Assembly (NCBI GenBank): GCA_022641735.1
Contig: JALCDQ010000003.1
Span: 62,001 to 126,000 of the forward strand
From: Prevotella sp.
GTDB taxonomy: Bacteria > Bacteroidota > Bacteroidia > Bacteroidales > Bacteroidaceae
Length of the DNA: 64,000 nucleotides
Direction of reading: 5' to 3'
Notes under the pieces: model-generated
Databases searched by the model: none
Seen by the model: the letters and a program-made list of their open reading frames with translations, nothing else
What the model was told of the DNA's origin: nothing
Translations under genes and position numbers: made by a program
In this document: piece by piece, positions 62,788 to 64,000 of the stretch
Layout of the letters: the number at the start of each line of letters is the position of its first letter
Numbering within the stretch: the stretch's first letter is position 1

Positions 62788-63862
62788 AAAGCCCATTCGC
62801 TGCCTCTTCATCGACCGTGACGGAACGCTAATTGAAGAGCCACAAGACGAACAGATAGATTCCTTTGCAAAGTTGAAATTTGTAAAGGGTGTGTTTAAAA
62901 ATCTGAGTTTCATTCGTGAACATCTTGATTTTAAGTTTGTCATGGTGAGCAATCAAGATGGCTTAGGCACGGATTCTTATCCAGAAAACACCTTCTGGCC
63001 TGTCCATAATTTCATTATGCAAACTCTTGAAGGTGAAGGAATTACATTCGATGATATCCATATAGACCGCCATTGGCCTGAAGACAACTCGCCAATGCGT
63101 AAACCGGGAGTCGGTATGGTGAAGGACTATCTGAATAATCCGCAATATGATTTAACCAATAGTTACGTTATAGGCGACCGTGATTCTGATGAAGAACTGG
63201 CCCGAAATATAGGATGTAAAGCCCTTATTTTAGGTAAAGGCGGTATGACTTGGGATAAGATAGCAGAGCTTCTTTTTGCAGGTGAACGCATTGCGGAAGT
63301 TTGGCGCAAAACAAAGGAAACGGATATCTATGTTCGTCTGAATATAGATGGAACGGGCAAATGTGACATCTCAACAGGGCTTGGTTTCTTTGACCACATG
63401 CTGGAACAAATTGGCAAACATGGAATGATGGACCTGACTATCCACTGCAAAGGCGACCTGAACGTTGATGAACATCATACTATTGAAGATACGGCTTTGG
63501 CTTTAGGAGACTGTCTTCTGAAGGCTCTTGGCGATAAGCGAGGCATTGAACGCTATGGTTTCTGCCTCCCGATGGACGATTGCCTTTGCCAAGTTGCTCT
63601 CGACTTCGGTGGTCGTCCATGGCTTGTATGGGACGCAGAGTTCCATCGCGAGAAGATAGGAGAAATGCCTACGGAGATGTTTCTGCATTTCTTCAAAAGC
63701 CTAAGCGATGCTGCCAAGATGAATCTCAACATCAAAGCTGAGGGAACGAATGAACATCACAAGATTGAAGGGATATTCAAAGCACTCGCGAGAGCCCTCA
63801 AAATGGCTGTCCGAAGAGACATCTATCACTTTGAATTACCCTCTACAAAAGGCTCTTTATAG
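62780..63862 (+). CDS. hisB: Bifunctional histidinol-phosphatase / imidazoleglycerol-phosphate dehydratase
   Basis: Carries out steps 6 and 8 of histidine synthesis. I start at 62780 ([20 protein letters not shown]), giving 360 residues; an open frame to 62720 is inside the upstream gene. The HAD phosphatase domain has FIDRDGT and [12 protein letters not shown] (1-165). The dehydratase domain has [15 protein letters not shown] and [16 protein letters not shown] with the paired metal-binding histidines. Both domains are intact. The stop codon is inside a terminator hairpin. No hisG, hisD or hisC is in the window, so it is separated from the usual his cluster or is a side copy. Confidence 0.95.
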   Translation: MNEKPIRCLFIDRDGTLIEEPQDEQIDSFAKLKFVKGVFKNLSFIREHLDFKFVMVSNQDGLGTDSYPENTFWPVHNFIMQTLEGEGITFDDIHIDRHWPEDNSPMRKPGVGMVKDYLNNPQYDLTNSYVIGDRDSDEELARNIGCKALILGKGGMTWDKIAELLFAGERIAEVWRKTKETDIYVRLNIDGTGKCDISTGLGFFDHMLEQIGKHGMMDLTIHCKGDLNVDEHHTIEDTALALGDCLLKALGDKRGIERYGFCLPMDDCLCQVALDFGGRPWLVWDAEFHREKIGEMPTEMFLHFFKSLSDAAKMNLNIKAEGTNEHHKIEGIFKALARALKMAVRRDIYHFELPSTKGSL

Positions 63863-63874
63863 AGCCTTTTAAAT
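63847..63874 (+). terminator. Terminator overlapping the hisB stop codon
   Basis: AAAAGGCTCT (63847-63856) and AGAGCCTTTT (63861-63870) are perfect complements around TTAT. The hisB stop (63860-63862) lies across the loop and the start of the second arm. Confidence 0.75.
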
Positions 63875-63888
63875 TAAGAAAGCTATAT

Positions 63889-64000
63889 ATGGAAAGATTA
63901 TGGAATAAGAATTACCTCCGATTGATGACGGCGAACTTCATGCTTTATTTCGCCTTCTATCTGCTAACCCCTTTGCTCCCTATTTATTTAAGTGAACGTT
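63889..64000 (+). CDS. N-terminus of an MFS-type transporter (cut by window end)
   Basis: An open frame starts at 63889 with MERLWNKNYLRLMTANFMLY and continues FAFYLLTPLLPIYLSE to the end of the window (37 residues visible). A short basic lead, a first hydrophobic helix and the TPLLPIYL segment are typical of major facilitator superfamily transporters. Substrate is unknown. Confidence 0.65.
   Translation, partial: MERLWNKNYLRLMTANFMLYFAFYLLTPLLPIYLSER

Noticed and set aside
1..64000. Mobile element, prophage or genomic island
   Set aside because: No transposase, integrase, phage or conjugation gene and no tRNA-linked duplication were seen. The genes are mostly core functions.

Overview
This 64 kb window is chromosomal DNA from a Bacteroidetes bacterium, most likely Prevotella/Segatella or a close relative. 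The evidence is moderate-to-low GC, promoters of the Bacteroidetes type (TAnnTTTG at -7, sometimes TTTG about 20 bp upstream), no Shine-Dalgarno preference, Rho with a long acidic insertion, a DUF5103 type IX secretion protein, a TamL lipoprotein, reverse rubrerythrin, and DUF4421, DUF1460 and DUF5112/5113 proteins. I saw no transposase, integrase, phage gene, rRNA or tRNA. It reads as core genome with short operons on both strands.

Layout. 1-4264: end of an unknown gene, rpsA and rho. 4308-7449: a TPR protein and an orphan SsuA-like lipoprotein. 7543-11657: radA, queC, pgk and a candidate small RNA. 11722-14129: DUF5103, then a PerR-like regulator with reverse rubrerythrin. 14556-17700: a fur-purA-hisS operon. 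17776-25094: AlkD-like protein, DPP III, AraC-type regulator, RecQ, NPP phosphodiesterase and a DUF1460/DUF4421 pair. 26167-29643: oxidoreductase, EngB, ABC-F. 30101-37801: a KDG catabolic operon (kdgK, eda) running into a very large double histidine kinase, a response regulator and a membrane protein, with a divergent LacI regulator. 37928-41898: NhaC antiporter, degenerate nucleotidyltransferase-like protein, GH25 lysozyme, zinc-ribbon protein. 42008-47193: short DnaJ and a purine-salvage operon (5'-nucleotidase, NudC, purine permease, Xpt). 47546-50823: an envelope-stress operon (secreted CTD-only protein, L,D-transpeptidase, ECF sigma, likely anti-sigma, Spy/CpxP-like protein). 50909-64000: rnz, lipocalin-like lipoprotein, mazG, valS, clostripain, MBL hydrolase, tamL, trmH, hisB and the start of an MFS transporter.

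The most unusual feature is not a gene. Ten intergenic sites carry short arrays of a 19-bp imperfect palindrome plus a 3-bp spacer, in an exact 22-bp register (93, 6495, 9067, 14277, 18412, 24157, 29650, 37808, 47312, 57431). The commonest unit is GTAAA-n9-TTTAC, but the inner bases change in a compensatory way, and one array uses TGTCCG...CGGACA with the same 19+3 geometry. Six of nine convergent gaps carry an array; none of nine divergent promoter gaps does. Many arrays begin a few bases after a stop codon. Because 22 is not a multiple of 3 and TAA occurs on both strands of the common unit, three units place stops in all six frames. I do not recognise this as a named repeat family. It is my main candidate for an undescribed system, perhaps a 3'-end insulator or terminator, or a tandem binding array.

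Limits: all assignments come from reading motifs, gene order and lengths. No database search or folding calculation was run. Domain residue ranges are approximate.
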